From Bidens hawaiensis (Eukaryota > Streptophyta > Magnoliopsida > Asterales > Asteraceae): 64,000 nucleotides of DNA. A program made the translations under genes and the position numbers. Location: contig JAIQDT010000061.1 of the NCBI GenBank assembly GCA_021521415.1, positions 1,736,001 through 1,800,000 on the forward strand, written 5' to 3'. Shown here one piece after another: positions 46,733 to 57,832 of the stretch. Under the pieces are notes generated by a model. That model did not search any database. It saw only the letters and a program-made list of their open reading frames with translations, and was not told the DNA's origin. Position 1 is the first letter of the stretch. Each line of letters opens with the position of its first letter.

Positions 46733-47337
46733 GGGTATTATTCTAAAAAGGAACACAAGGATGAGAATGATTTATAACCACACAAAAAAACCTTTAAAAA
46801 AATTAAAAATAAATAAATAAAAAATCATAACTTAAAATTTAATGAAAAAACAAAAAATGTAAAAACACAAAAATGTTTCCACCGTCTTTCTCGTTCTTAA
46901 AAAAAAACCTTCGAAAAAGACACAATATTGAGTGAAAAAGATCATTGTATCTTTCTGTTTATTATTGTGTTTTGCATTTATTTTCGTCATTAATTATGTC
47001 TTTTTTTTCTTGATATTGTGTTACATTAGTCAACATTGTGTTATATTTTGTTCAGTATTGTGTTATATTTTGCGATTTATTGCGTCTTTTTTAGGTATAA
47101 TTGTGTTTTTTGGTCATTTTTGTCATTTGTGTCTTTTGTCTCTGCATTGTGTCTTTTTTTTGGAACGAGAATGACGAGGTAAACATTTTTGTTTTTTTAA
47201 TTTTTTATTTATATTTTGAGTTATGATTTTTTTTATTATTTTTTTGGAATTTTTTTTGAGAGGTTTTTTGTGTGGCCACAAATCTTTCTCATTCTTCTCA
47301 TTTTTATATCCATTTGTATCTTAACCTTTCCCTATAA
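46733..47337. mobile_element. Foldback element with ATTGTGT core (copy 3)
   Basis: Arms of about 150-200 bases: GGATGAGAATGATTTATAACC to AAATCATAACTYAAAAT on the left returns inverted on the right (ATTTTGAGTTATGATTTTTT to TCTCATTCTTCTCATTTTTA). The core 46940-47160 repeats ATTGTGTYTTTT or ATTGTGTTATA about ten times. Copy 2 of the surrounding duplication lacks it and so records the empty site. Confidence 0.6.
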
Positions 47338-47699
47338 TAATATTAAGTATTAATAAATGGGTAACTGGAAAAAGCTTTTTTGTTTAAACAGGTGTTTCTT
47401 ATTAGTTGAACATCGAACTTTTTCGTCCCAAGCCTCTTTTAAACCTTAGACCATGTGTAGTCAAAATGCCTCTCATGGGTGTTTTACGCTATGCGACGCC
47501 TAGTCAGCTTTTCTAGTTTTGCAAAAATGAAGTGTAGTCAAAATGCCCATCCCCTATACATTTTGCGTCGTGGGACTTCCAGTCAGTTCTTTTTTTCATT
47601 TTTTGTTTTTTAATTAAAACTAAACAAATAATATATCATTAAATAAATAAAAATTACATTAAAATAAAAAAAACTACATTTAATTAAAAAGTCACATTA

Positions 47700-48036
47700 A
47701 AAATAAAAATATACATTAATTACATTAAAACTAAAGGTTGTATTTTTTACAAATCTCATTTGCTTTAGAGAAAGGTATTTCGGGTTGTCTTTCGATAGCT
47801 CATTATTTAAAACATCGAGATCCATGTCCAGTTGCCTCACATTAAGGACGTCAGCGACCTTAAAGTAGTTGCATGTATGTTCTCATGCTCGGGTCGTAAT
47901 TAACACCTACCATGTATGGATATTGAGGGGCCGGTTGGGTGATGTTCGGATGCGGATTATTTGGGCCAGGATTGTTTAAGTTGGGTTGTCGAGAGTATTT
48001 ACCAAAACCGAACATAGGATTGTTGAAGGAATTCAT
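47700..48036 (-). pseudogene. Degenerate Asn/Pro-rich ORF, possibly PIF/Harbinger accessory protein
   Basis: From ATG at 48036 the frame reads 58 residues to a TAA at 47862, rich in Asn, Pro, Gln and Tyr (begins MNSFNNPMFGFGKY). In a shifted frame it continues VADVLNVRQLDMDLDVLNN and then SLKQMRFV. Asn/Pro-rich N-termini are seen in Myb/SANT accessory proteins of plant Harbinger elements, but no SANT domain is present, so the assignment is weak. Confidence 0.3.
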
Positions 48037-48339
48037 ATTTGCCGGGTAAATTGAAAAAAATGAAAACGTATGAGAAGGTTTTTAGGTTTAAAAGGGTTAA
48101 AAAGATGGTGAAGATGGTTTAAAAAAATGAAATGGGGTGATTATATTATTTACTATTATTTAGACCTACAGTCATATTAATTGTTTACTATATACAAAAA
48201 TAAACTATCCTTATTGTTTGGTCTAAACCTTTATTCATTTAAATGAACGATTTATATTATTTAGGTGATTGGATGATATATAATAATCTTTAAGTATTGA
48301 TGAATGGGTATTTGGAAAAAGCTTTTTAGTTTAAACAAG

Positions 48340-48734
48340 TGTTGGAATCTATTCTCGGAAGGGTAAAGTTCCTAAACTAGAGAATGGTGATCGAGTTATG
48401 TGAATGAGTGTTATGTGATTATGCTTGTCATGCCTTAACATCATTCTTCCCTTTCCTTTTATAGGTGGGAGATATTTTACATAATATCCATCGGTTACGT
48501 TTGTGTCTAACATATCTACTAGTCTGTCTTGCTTTCCTTTGGTCCGTCAACTTCCTGGATCTTTATCTCCTGGGTTACGCCTCCTATCCCGGGTCAGGCG
48601 TGCAGTGGGAAAAAGTTTCCCTCCAAAAAAGCTTCTAAAACACCTTCCTTGCTAGGCTTGTTTCATTGGGCTTCTCGTTATCTCTGTTGGGTTGGAGCCT
48701 ACTTATGAGGCCCGTCTCATAGGTAGGCTCTTCA
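48340..48734 (-). repeat. 3' LTR of the Tat element
   Basis: TGTTGGAATC...GGCTCTTCA, 395 bases. The left flank is ACAAG (48335-48339). The left border is supported by the undisturbed duplicate at 47388 (AAACAGGTGTTTCTT). The polypurine tract (minus strand AGACTGGGGGGACT, 48735-48748) adjoins it. Confidence 0.75.
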
Positions 48735-49131
48735 AGTCCCCCCAGTCTATTGTTATTATTTATGACAAGGATGATAGACTCAACTCCTTCTGTCCTTCAA
48801 GTCTTTTTTTGTTTTCTTTCTCTTGGTCCCCGATGTTTGGCCTGTTTTGGTACTTTTAAATTGTTCGTTTATCTCTTGGGGCTTGCTTTGGGCTTCTTGT
48901 TTACCTAGCCCAGTTATTTGATATCCGGCCCATTTGTCTTATTGTCTCTTTCCTTCTCCTTTGAACTGACGGTTTATCCATTTCCCCATAATCATCATCA
49001 CTTCTTCTTCATTTGTCATTTCAACATTATTTCTCTTCATTATTGTCTCCTTCATCTTCCGGCGCACTATTCCGGCAAAACCCTCTCTTTTCCTTTCTAC
49101 AGGTTTGTTGTTTAACCCCTTTTTGTTACGC

Positions 49132-51431
49132 TATGAGTCGCAACGGTCTTTCAACAATTACTTCTTCCATGTCTTCTGTAAAAATGGCCTCTCTATGTTC
49201 AAAGTATCACATTCCTTTTCTCTGTCTCCCACCCTTCTGAATCCCGGAGAAACGGCCAACAGCCGCCCTGGTTTCATAGCCCTTTATGCAAAAAACCTTA
49301 AGTTTTCAAATATTTGCTATCCTTTGACCAAGTTTCAATTGGCCCTTCTGAAATACCATCGATTGTGTTTCTCTCAGGTTCATCCCCTAGGTTTTTTGTG
49401 TGTTACTCATTTTGAAGTTTCTTGTCGGGCGTTGGATGGGTTTGTGACAGTTCCTTTATTTCACCGTTTTTATCGCTTAAAAGCAGATGGCGACTGGTTT
49501 ACCTTTGAGCGTTGTTCCAGCGACAAATATACTTCCTGTGTTTCCAAGATTCCTTCCGGCTTTTATCCCCGAAAGTGGAAAGATAGCTTCTTTTTTGTTT
49601 CTGCCTCTTTTACCCCCGGTCTTACTCGTCGCCGTCATATTTCTTCCAAAATTGATAACCCTGCCCCCGTCCTCCCACCAATCAATGTTGGCTTTATGAT
49701 CTGTTGGTTCAGAATAAGACATAAGCCATGACCTACCTTGAGCCTTTACTCTATTTGGTGCGGCTTAGTCAAATATGGCCTAACCCTTTGACGCTTCCGG
49801 CCATGCTTGATGGGGACCGAGGTGGGTGTTACTTGCAATTTCTTTTTGCGTTTATTTTTTCTTTTCTTTTGCTCCTTTTTAACTGCTTTCATGTTGTTTT
49901 CAGAAATGATTTGATGGAGATTCTAAAGAAACGCTCCGATCAAGAGTGCTGAGTTTGTTGCCCTTCCTGTTGCTGCTGTTGTTGCATCTGAAAATGCTAC
50001 TCCCTCTGCTGTTGTTTCACCGGACTCTGATGCCCCTGGTTTTTCTGCTTCTGTTGTTCGAGAGACCCTCAAACGTAAGAAGTTTTCCTATGATTTATTT
50101 GATTTTTCCTTAAAAGGTCGTTTGCGTAACTCCAAACGTTCGTACTTGGGGTCTTCCACTAGTCAAAGTCCCTCTTCTACTCCTGAGGTTGTTGATGTTG
50201 ATTATGATTTCACCATTCCCATTTCCGATTCTACTCGTGACCCTGTCACTGCTGAGGCTGGCCCGAAGGGCAAAGAACCTGTTACTCCCGTGACTTCCTC
50301 TTCTTCACCCGTGGGTGGTCAGTCGCCTACTGACATCTTTGTTCCCAAATGTTCTTTGACAGTTAGCTCCTCCGTTAATACCTCCCAACTTGCTCACGAA
50401 TTTTTGACTCAAGTGGTGCCTTCCGTCGACTACTCTCATGTTCAGCCTATGCAGCCAGATGGTCTTGTTGGGGAGTTCGGGACATATCTTTACCGGACTT
50501 TGGTGTTGGGTGCCTCTATTCGCTAGGCTTTCATGGATACCAATCTTCTTTACCACGATGGTCAGGCGGAGATTGTTGGTTTGAAGAAGTCGATTGAGGG
50601 TCATGGTAAAAGGATTTTGGAGATAAGGAAGAGAGTTGCACTGGCTGAGGAAAAAACTTGGGGTTCCTTGGCTGGAAGCTGCTTTAGAATCCTCCCAGAA
50701 ACAAGTTTCCAATTTGACTGCTGAACTTAATCTTGCACGCGGGAAGGCTGCAGAGCTTGATGCTGTTCGTTCTTCCCTTCTTGAAGCCTAAGCCAAGATA
50801 ACCGAGGTTAGCCTTCCAGCCTCCCTTTTCTTTTTTCTTCTTCATTATCATTATTTTTGGTTGTTGATTGTTCTGTTTTTTCCAGCTTGAGGGAACTCCA
50901 CCCCTTGTGAAGATCCATAAATTAGAGACCTCCCTGGGTCATGAGCGGTCTGAGCGTAAATCCCTTGTGAAACAGTTGGAGACTATTAGAAGTCAGGAGG
51001 AGCAGAAGGTTAGTGGCCTTTCTCGAGAGGTTGAGTGGTTGAGAAGTGAATGCTCTCGTTTGCAGGGGTATGTTACTAAACTTGAGGGGGATAGGAAGTG
51101 GATTATTTCAAAAGGTTTCCGTTAGGTGTATGAGAGAGCTTTGGGTTGTAAGGAAACTTTGGAGGTTCGGGATGCTTTGAGCCGAGCAGTTTTTGCATCG
51201 GGGTTTCAGCATGGTCTCCGGGCGGGTTTTGAGCATTGTTCCCAAGGGACCTCCTTGCAAGAGGTTCCTTCATTTTCTACCTCTGCCGAGACTGAAGCCC
51301 AGGAGGCTATTATGGCCTTTTCTGCTCATGTGCCACCCATCCTTACGCAGGTGTCCTCTAACCCCGACATCTCTATTGATGATATCCAGGCTCTATCGTC
51401 TATTGTGGATCCCCACTCGCCTCTTCCTTGA
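49132..51431 (+). pseudogene. Antisense ORF, gypsy-type putative transposase domain (Transposase_28-like)
   Basis: Reads opposite to pol. The N-terminal domain (about 49220-49700) matches the plant gypsy-type domain: RPGFIALYAKNLKFSNICYP, FEVSCRALDGFVTVPLFHRF, WKDSFFFVSASF. It is followed by a Ser/Pro/Thr-rich linker (about 49990-50400), a coiled coil (ETIRSQEEQKVSGLSREVEW, about 50890-51120) and a conserved tail (GFQHGLRAGFEH). A frameshift near 49200, TAG at 50524, a frameshift near 50660, TAA near 50790 and TAG at 51123 inactivate it. Two segments resemble introns: 49822-49903 (GT...TTTTCAG) and one ending at TTTTTTCCAG near 50884. The protein's function is unknown despite the domain name; no transposase activity has been shown to my knowledge. 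Confidence 0.75.
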
Positions 51432-51959
51432 TGCTTTTTATCCATGGTTGCTTCCTTTGCTATTTGAACAATTATGTTATTTACCCCTGCGTGGGTTTTT
51501 ATTTGTATGGTTGTTATGATGTGGTGTTGGTTGTAGACAATTATGGTGTTTGCCCTTGCATGGGTCTGCTTTGTATTATACATGATTTCCCTTGATGTTT
51601 CTTTATGCTAATGTTTCTGGCGTTTGCCATAGTTTTATAGTTCATGAATGTACTTTATTTTTTGGTTAACCATGTAGCCTATCGGCGAGGCCTTCCCTTT
51701 TTGTCCCTTGGGACAAGTAAGAGGGAGTATTGAACGAGTTTCTATGAGACGGACTCGTGTGTTGTGCTCATTTTGTTTGGTGAGACAGACTCGGTTTTTG
51801 TTACTTCATGACTCGTCTTGTTTACAAAAACTTTTTTACCATGCATTAAGATCGTGTTTACATCAAGATTGTACAAAAAAGAAAATTATGCTTTTTCCTC
51901 TTGGCTTCCCTCTCTGGGAGGTTTTTATTTGCCTGATCCTCGATTCCTTCATGGGTGTT
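51432..51959. other. Spacer between antisense ORF and integrase
   Basis: No domain seen. It would hold the 3' ends of both convergent reading frames. Short repeats such as TGCCCTTGCATGGGT and CCCCTGCGTGGGT occur. Confidence 0.4.
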
Positions 51960-53300
51960 CTATGCATGGTACTTTCTAAGTTGCATGGAGTTCCATGTCC
52001 TTGGTATCTCTTTTCTTGAAAGTTCGGCCAGTTTGTAGGCCCCTTTTTCCCAGGCCCACGTGACTTGATAAGGCCCCTCCCACCTGGGCCCCAATTTCCC
52101 TTGGTTTTCCCTCCTGCTTGCCTCGTTTTCTCTCAACACCAAGACCCCCCTTTTGAACTTGACCTCTCGAACCCTGGCGTTGGAATATTTTTCTATCTTT
52201 TTCTTGTATTCCACTTCTCTTCTTGTTGCCTTTTCCTTTCTTTCCACTGCCAAGTTCAAGTTTATACGTAAGTCTCCTTCATTTTCGTCTTCCTTCTTGA
52301 GAGTTTGATGTGTGGGAGATCCAATCTCTGCTGGTATCATTGCTTCTGTTCCATACGTTAGACAGAATGGCGTTTCCCCGTTGCTGGTTTTTGGCATTGT
52401 TCTGTGCGCCCGTAAAACGTGAGGTAGCTCTTCCACCCATGACCCTCTCTGTCTTCCCAATGTCACCATGATTCCTTCAACTACGCTTCGGTTAGCTCTC
52501 TCTACGTGGCCGTTGGCCTGGGGATGAGCTACCGATGTGAATACTTGCTTTATTTTCAAGTGGTTACACCAGTCACAAAAAGGATTGTTAGCGAATTGCT
52601 TCCCATTGTCGCTAACAATAGTGTGTGGTAGTCCGAATCTACAAGTGATGTTCTCCCATACGAATCTCTTAACTTGTTGCCATGTGATTGTGCTTAGTGG
52701 CTTGGCCTCCACCCATTTGGTGAAGTAATCAATTGCTACCACTAAAAACTTTGCTTTTCCTGCCCCCTCCGGGAAAGGGCCCACTATGTGTATCCCCCAC
52801 TTTTGGAAAAGCCACGAGGGACTTACCGGTATTAAATTTGACTTGGGTTTCCTCCCTATTGAAGCATGCACTTGACAGTGGTCACATTTTTGTATCTCCT
52901 TGACGACGCTCGAAAACATCGCTGGCCAGTAATATCCAGCCCTCATGGCTCGGGCTACCACCATTTTCGCCCCCATGTGCATCCTATAGATTCCCTCATG
53001 TATTTCTCTGATTACGTATCCTGCCTCCTTTAGGTCAATGCATTTGAATGAGGGTCCTAGATAGGACTTTCTGTATAGAGCCTCCTCAATGACTTCGTAT
53101 TGCAAATCTTTAATCTTCAACTTTCTTTCTTCCTCCTTGTCATCTAGGGTCGTCCCCTCCTGGAGGTATTTTATGAGTGGGGTTATCCAGTTGCTCTTTG
53201 ACATCTCTGCGTGAGCAACCATTACCTCAGTTATCGACGGTTGCCGGAGGGTTTCCACTTTTACCTCTTTGGCAAGATGATCGAAGGCGACCACGGCCAA
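51960..53300 (-). pseudogene. Integrase (Tat element), first catalytic Asp lost
   Basis: 446-codon open frame. HHCC motif: HEGIYRMHMGA with CDHCQ. The DD35E triad aligns to residues 171, 231 and 267: position 171 is His (WGIHIVGPF instead of WGMD), Asp231 in IVSDNGKQF and Glu267 in NGHVERANR are kept, with exactly 35 residues between them. The C-terminus has GKLGPRWEGPYQV, a GPF/Y-like motif. An intact frame with a lost catalytic residue suggests fairly recent decay. Confidence 0.85.
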
Positions 53301-54140
53301 TTACTCAGAGCATCAGCCTTTTTATTAGAGCTTATGGGATGTGCATCACCTCTCTGTGTTCAAACTCTTTTAGCAGCTCCTGTGTTACCCCTAAATATTC
53401 TTTCATCTTTGGATCCTTGGCGTCATAACTTCCCCCACTTGATTGGCTACTAGCAAACAATTGACATGGGCTCGGATTCTTTTAGCTTTCACCTTTTCGG
53501 CCATTCTAATGCTGGCTAGTAGTGCCTCGTACTCGGCCTTGTTGTTGGTACTCGGAAGCCTAGTCGTATTGCATAAGTTAGCTCGATGCCTTCAAGGCTT
53601 ACTAGGATGAGCCCTACCCCACTTCCTTCTTTGTTGGAAGCCCCGTCTGTGTACAGATTCCATAAAGCTTCCCCCGCTGTTTCCTTTTTCCCCTCATCTG
53701 TCTTGGTGATTGGCATCTCCTCCCTTCCTCCTTCTTTTTCGTCTTCTGTTTCTTCCAAGAAATCGGCCATTACTTGTCCTTTGAAGGCAGTTCGTGGTTT
53801 GTATTCGATGGTGCGGTCTTCCGGTTCAATTACCCATTTAGTCACTATTCCTGATGTTTCTGGCTTTGACAATACTTGTTGCAAGGGCTGATCAGTAAGC
53901 ACTTGTACGACGTGTGCTTGAAAGTACCGTCGCAGCTTTCTGGCTGTGTAAATGAGGGCTAACACCAAATTTTCCACTGACAAGTACCTCTCTGCCGGTC
54001 CCTTCAACGTACGGCTAACAAGATATATGGGTACTTGTGCTTCCCCCCTTTTGACCAGTACCGAACTGATTGTTTTTGTTGTCTGGGAGAGGTATAAGGC
54101 TAGCACCTCCCCGGGTTGAGGGGTTGCTATGGTGGGGAGC
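53301..54140 (-). pseudogene. RNase H and second (archaeal-like) RNase H, Tat element
   Basis: The first domain reads VPIYLVSRTLKGPAERYLSV and LTDQPLQQVLSKPETSG. The second begins LYTDGASNKEGSGVGLILV, the signature of the extra archaeal-type RNase H acquired by Tat elements. A frameshift near 53520 breaks it; AEKVKAKRIRAHVN and LVANQ continue in another frame up to the integrase. Confidence 0.75.
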
Positions 54141-54185
54141 TAGCATAGGTGATTCTTTTGGTCTTGGAAGGCTCTTTCTTCCTCA

Positions 54186-55039
54186 CTATCCCAACAGAAT
54201 TTGCTTTTCTTGGTACTTCTTCTTAGAACGGCTATGAACGGGAGGGTTCTTTCTACAATCTTGGAAAGAAACCTGTTTAAAGCTACGAGCCTTCCGTTTA
54301 GTCTTTGGAGTTTCTTTAAGTTTCTTCGGGGGCTTCATTTGGAGCAGTGCTTCTACTTTCTCAGGCTTTCCCTCTTCCACTCCAAAGGAACACTTTCCCA
54401 GATTCAGTTTCATGTTGGCCCCTCTTAGGATATTGAATGTCTCCCTGATGTCATTCAACATTCCTTCTTCACTTCTGCTTTTGACGATGAGGTCATTTAT
54501 GTAGATTTCGACATTCCTCTCCCTTTGTTCTTCAAAGAGCCTATCCATGAACCATTGATATGTTGCCCCTGCATTTTTTAGCCCGAAGGGCTTTTTTTTT
54601 ATAGTAAAAAGTTCCTTCATCGGTGTAGAGCGTTGTTTTGTCTTCATCTCTTGGGTTCATCTACACCTGATGATATCCCTTATAGGCGTCCAAGAAACAC
54701 CTTAGGAGATACTGGGCCAGAGATTCGATCTTCTTTTCTACTTCTGGTAGGGGATAGGCATCTTTGGGGCATGCTTTATTCAGGTCTTTGAAATCAATAC
54801 CCATTCGCCAATTGTTGTCTAATTTGGCTATCATTACTGGGTTTGATATCCATTGAGGGTACCTCACCTTTCTCACTATCCAAGCTTGTAACAACTTCCA
54901 AGTTTCTTCCAAAATAGCCTGGCTCGTCTTTGGCCCCAAACTTCTCTTTTTTTGCTTTATTGGTTCCATCCAATGGAATTCTTTGAGACTGTGTTGTACC
55001 TGATCCTATGGAATTCTGGTTATGTCCTCGTGCGCCCAT
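54186..55039 (-). pseudogene. Reverse transcriptase (Tat element), YIDD altered to YIND
   Basis: VRKVRYPQWISNPVMI, MGIDFKDLNKACPKDAYPLP and CFLDAYKGYHQV are present. The catalytic motif reads EIYINDLIVKS, one Asp to Asn. A TAG just after GYHQV (about 54661), a frameshift in the YTDE...FYY region near 54610, and decay after position 54330 add to the damage. Confidence 0.8.
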
Positions 55040-55141
55040 GCGAACACATCGGTGTTCTTAGCAACAGTTCCTTTAACCCCACCTTCCCTTTATAGGACAG
55101 TGAGGTCCCTATTTTTACTGTTTGCTTTGGATACTCACCGT

Positions 55142-55605
55142 TTAGAACCCATTATTCCGTTCCTTTCCGCTTCTTCTTTGGTTCACCCCCAGGCTTACGC
55201 TTGCCACGATCTCGGTTGAGGAGCGTATGGTGGCTATACCCTTGGAGGTGGGAAATTTTATGCAGCCATGTGCTATGGAGGCTATGGCTTTGAGGGCTCT
55301 CATTCCGGGGCGTCCGAGTATAATGTTATACTTAGACGGGGTCCTTACCATCGAGAACCATAAACGGATTGTTCGAACCTTTTCTCTGTCTTTGAGGCTG
55401 AAAGGGAGGGCCAAATAGCCCATGGTTTTACCACCTCCCCTGAGAACCCCACCAGCGGGCACAAGTCTTTTTCCAGGCGATTTCTGATCTCATTCTGGAG
55501 TATGGTGAAGCAATGTTTATACATGACCTCTACACAACTCCCCCCATCAACATTTATGCGCGCTATGCGGTGTCTCGCCACACTGGCTGATATGTTTAAC
55601 GGCAT
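55142..55605 (-). pseudogene. Aspartic protease (Tat element)
   Basis: RIARINVDGGSCVEVMYKHC holds the Tat-type active site (DGGS). LVGFSGEVV, then after a frameshift near 55420 YNIILGRPGMRALKAIAS, form the rest of the fold. Confidence 0.75.
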
Positions 55606-56100
55606 ATTTGCTCGCGTCTTCGTTGCTCAACCCAGAGAATGACAGGGGAAAATTCATCCATGCAGGGTTCCTTGGGAACGCCTCGATCTTTCCTACTTTG
55701 GACGCTCTCTCCTGTCCTTCCCCTTCACCTTCCCGTCTTCTGATCATGTCTACAAAATGTTTGTCTTCGTCTTCTTCCTTGAATTTGGAAGTATATTCTT
55801 TGGACGGTAACGGTAGCTGTCCTGCCTTCAACACGGCTTCCCACAGCCTCTTCAACTGTACATAGATTTCCGTGGCATGCCCTTAGCTTTTGTGGTAAAT
55901 GCAATACCCCCGGGGATTGGGCCGGTAGGGTGCTTCATGAGGCTGGGAGTTTTGGGGGTGTACTTGGATCTGTCCGCCATCATAACATCCCCCTGCCCTG
56001 AACTCATTCGTTCTCCTAGGAGGGGTTTGTACTGAGGAATATCTTTCCTGGCATATACAGGGAGTCGAGGTAGTACGGAAGGCTTGGGGGTGAGGAGGCC
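55606..56100 (-). pseudogene. Gag C-terminal part (Tat element), truncated
   Basis: YCIYHKS-stop-GHATEIYVQLKRLWEAV is the knuckle-like CxxH...GH segment of Tat Gag, followed by PSKEYTSKFKEEDEDKHF. Upstream, LPRLPVYARKDIPQYKPL reads to the junction at 56100, where it is interrupted by the Athila LTR. Confidence 0.65.
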
Positions 56101-57632
56101 TGTGATATAACGTTTAATATACATGAATCCCGTATACATTTTATTTATAATTTTATTAGTTTTGTTCGATTTCTTGCAAGATTTGTATACTACTAATATC
56201 TTTATATATTTTAGGAAATGAACTGGACCAGATCAGAAGCAAATGGACCAACATAGGCCGGCCCCCTACATTCGGAGCGCCGCGCGACCGAGTGCCCAAG
56301 CCCACGCGCAGCGCGATGGGCCACATTCCAGAAACTTCTTGACGAATTTGGGGTTTGGACTTGTTAAATGCCTATATAAAGCCCCCTAAACTCAACCTTA
56401 AACATACCTTGAAGTTGCCATACGTATTTGGGGAGTTTTGAGGCTTACGATTGCAGATTTTGGTGACTTTGGAGTTGAAGAATCGTCCGGTGGTGCGCGC
56501 ATTAGTTGAAGACGAAGAACATGGGTTTTATCTTATGTTTTCTTTTATATCCGCCATGAATACTTCATTACTTGTTTGGTTTAAAACTAAGATGCTAAGC
56601 TAAATTGCATGAACTACTTAGGCTTATGATGAACCTACTTTGATGTTTTGATTTGTTGGGATTATTTATCGTTATGGTTTTTATAGTTTTGTAAAAGATT
56701 TATTTATATTAATTAATGCATATGGATGCTTAGGATTGTTTGATGAGTTTTATTCCATAGTTTCCTTGATTATTGTTTGTCATATGATAGGCTGCTATTA
56801 GTTCAATTACTTTGTGTTCTTGATTATTTTATGATTGATTTCATGATAAGATCATAGGAATAATATTGTCAAATAAACCTAAGTGTGTTGCTAACCTAAA
56901 ATCTGTAAAGTGCTAGGTTATTGATATATCTTTATTGTTTAATCTTGTTAGATTTAGTTCTCCGTAAGGAGTCCGTCTAGGGTTGATTATTTATTATTGT
57001 CTATTAAATCAATTAAATATTTTGAATTGCTTTTGATTTCCGCGCTGTAAGGTAGGATTTCGTATAAAGGAACTAAATCATAATTAATTAGGTGACTGTA
57101 AGGGACTTGATTTTTAATACGGGTGTGCGTTAAAACTTATTAGAAACCCATAGGTGTCTTCTTGAGAAGGGTCAGGGGTCCTGTTCGGGTTTTCTTTTAA
57201 GTGCCTATTTTACGATCTCAGTCCATAACTAAATATTTTCCCGTTTAATTCATAACTGAAATTTAGAGGAACCTATCCTAGATAGTTTTCTTATCATCAT
57301 CTTATTTTAAATAACAAACTTTTGCTTTCGTTTAAATTAGTTATTCTCTTAATTAGTTTACAATTATAGTATTAAATTAGTATTTTAATACCCCCCCCCC
57401 CCCAAACAAATATAAATTAAAAAGTTGTGTTTGTAGTCTAGTCTAATTTGCTATTAAACGTAATTTGGAGAGTCTCGTGGGTTCGATATCCGGACTTACT
57501 TAGCTTTACTAGAGTCGATCGGTTCACTTGCCGGTTAGTAGTTTAGTCGAGTTTTAGAGAGTCTAGAGTATTACTTAGTGTGTATTTTTAGTTAATTTAG
57601 TCAATAATTATCAAACTACTTCAAGCACATCA
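56101..57632 (+). repeat. 5' LTR of the Athila element
   Basis: TGTGATATAACG...AAGCACATCA, 1,532 bases. A TATA box (CTATATAAAG, 56372-56381) gives a transcription start near 56400. A GC-rich AGCGCCGCGCGACC lies at 56277-56290. A C14 run is at 57391-57404. Confidence 0.75.
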
Positions 57633-57638
57633 AGTTTT

Positions 57639-57656
57639 TGGCGCCGTTGTCAGGAA
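57639..57656 (+). other. Primer-binding site, tRNA-Asp type
   Basis: TGGCGCCGTTGTCAGGAA, six bases after the LTR. It is one or two transitions from the usual TGGCGCCGTTGCCGGGGA used by Athila-like elements. Confidence 0.8.
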
Positions 57657-57832
57657 TCTCTAGTAATTGCGTTATTAGCTTTGATTAGACCTACTTGTTT
57701 TGCTTTACATTTTGTTTGAGTCGTAGAAGTCTAATTAAGTCTAGTTTGTTTTTAATTGTTAGTTTACTTTTATTATTTTCAGAATCGTTTTATTAGAATC
57801 TACTTACTCGGTCTTTTGCGTTTTGTAGGTAT

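Larger units (their letters stand above)
46591..48339. repeat. Direct duplication of about 200 bases flanking a 740-base unit
   Basis: Copy 1 (46591-46732 plus 47338-47391) and copy 2 (48141-48339) share ATCCTTATTGTTTGGTCTAA, GAACGATTTATATTATTTA and GAAAAAGCTTTTTWGTTTAAA. Copy 1 is split by a foldback element. Copy 2 ends where the Tat LTR begins. Between them lies a degenerate minus-strand reading frame. Confidence 0.7.
48340..56100 (-). mobile_element. Tat/Retand-lineage Ty3/Gypsy element with antisense ORF
   Basis: Minus-strand order from the right: Gag C-terminus, protease, reverse transcriptase, RNase H plus second RNase H, integrase, then an ORF on the opposite strand, purine tract and 3' LTR. 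Antisense additional ORFs between pol and 3' LTR are known from the Retand group of the Tat lineage. The 5' part is cut at 56100, where an Athila LTR starts, so the rest probably continues beyond that element outside the window. Confidence 0.85.

Noticed and set aside
52065..53453. Plus-strand frames opposite the Tat integrase
   Set aside because: Mirror frames of a well-supported minus-strand integrase and RNase H; no domain of their own, unlike the real antisense ORF at 49132-51431.
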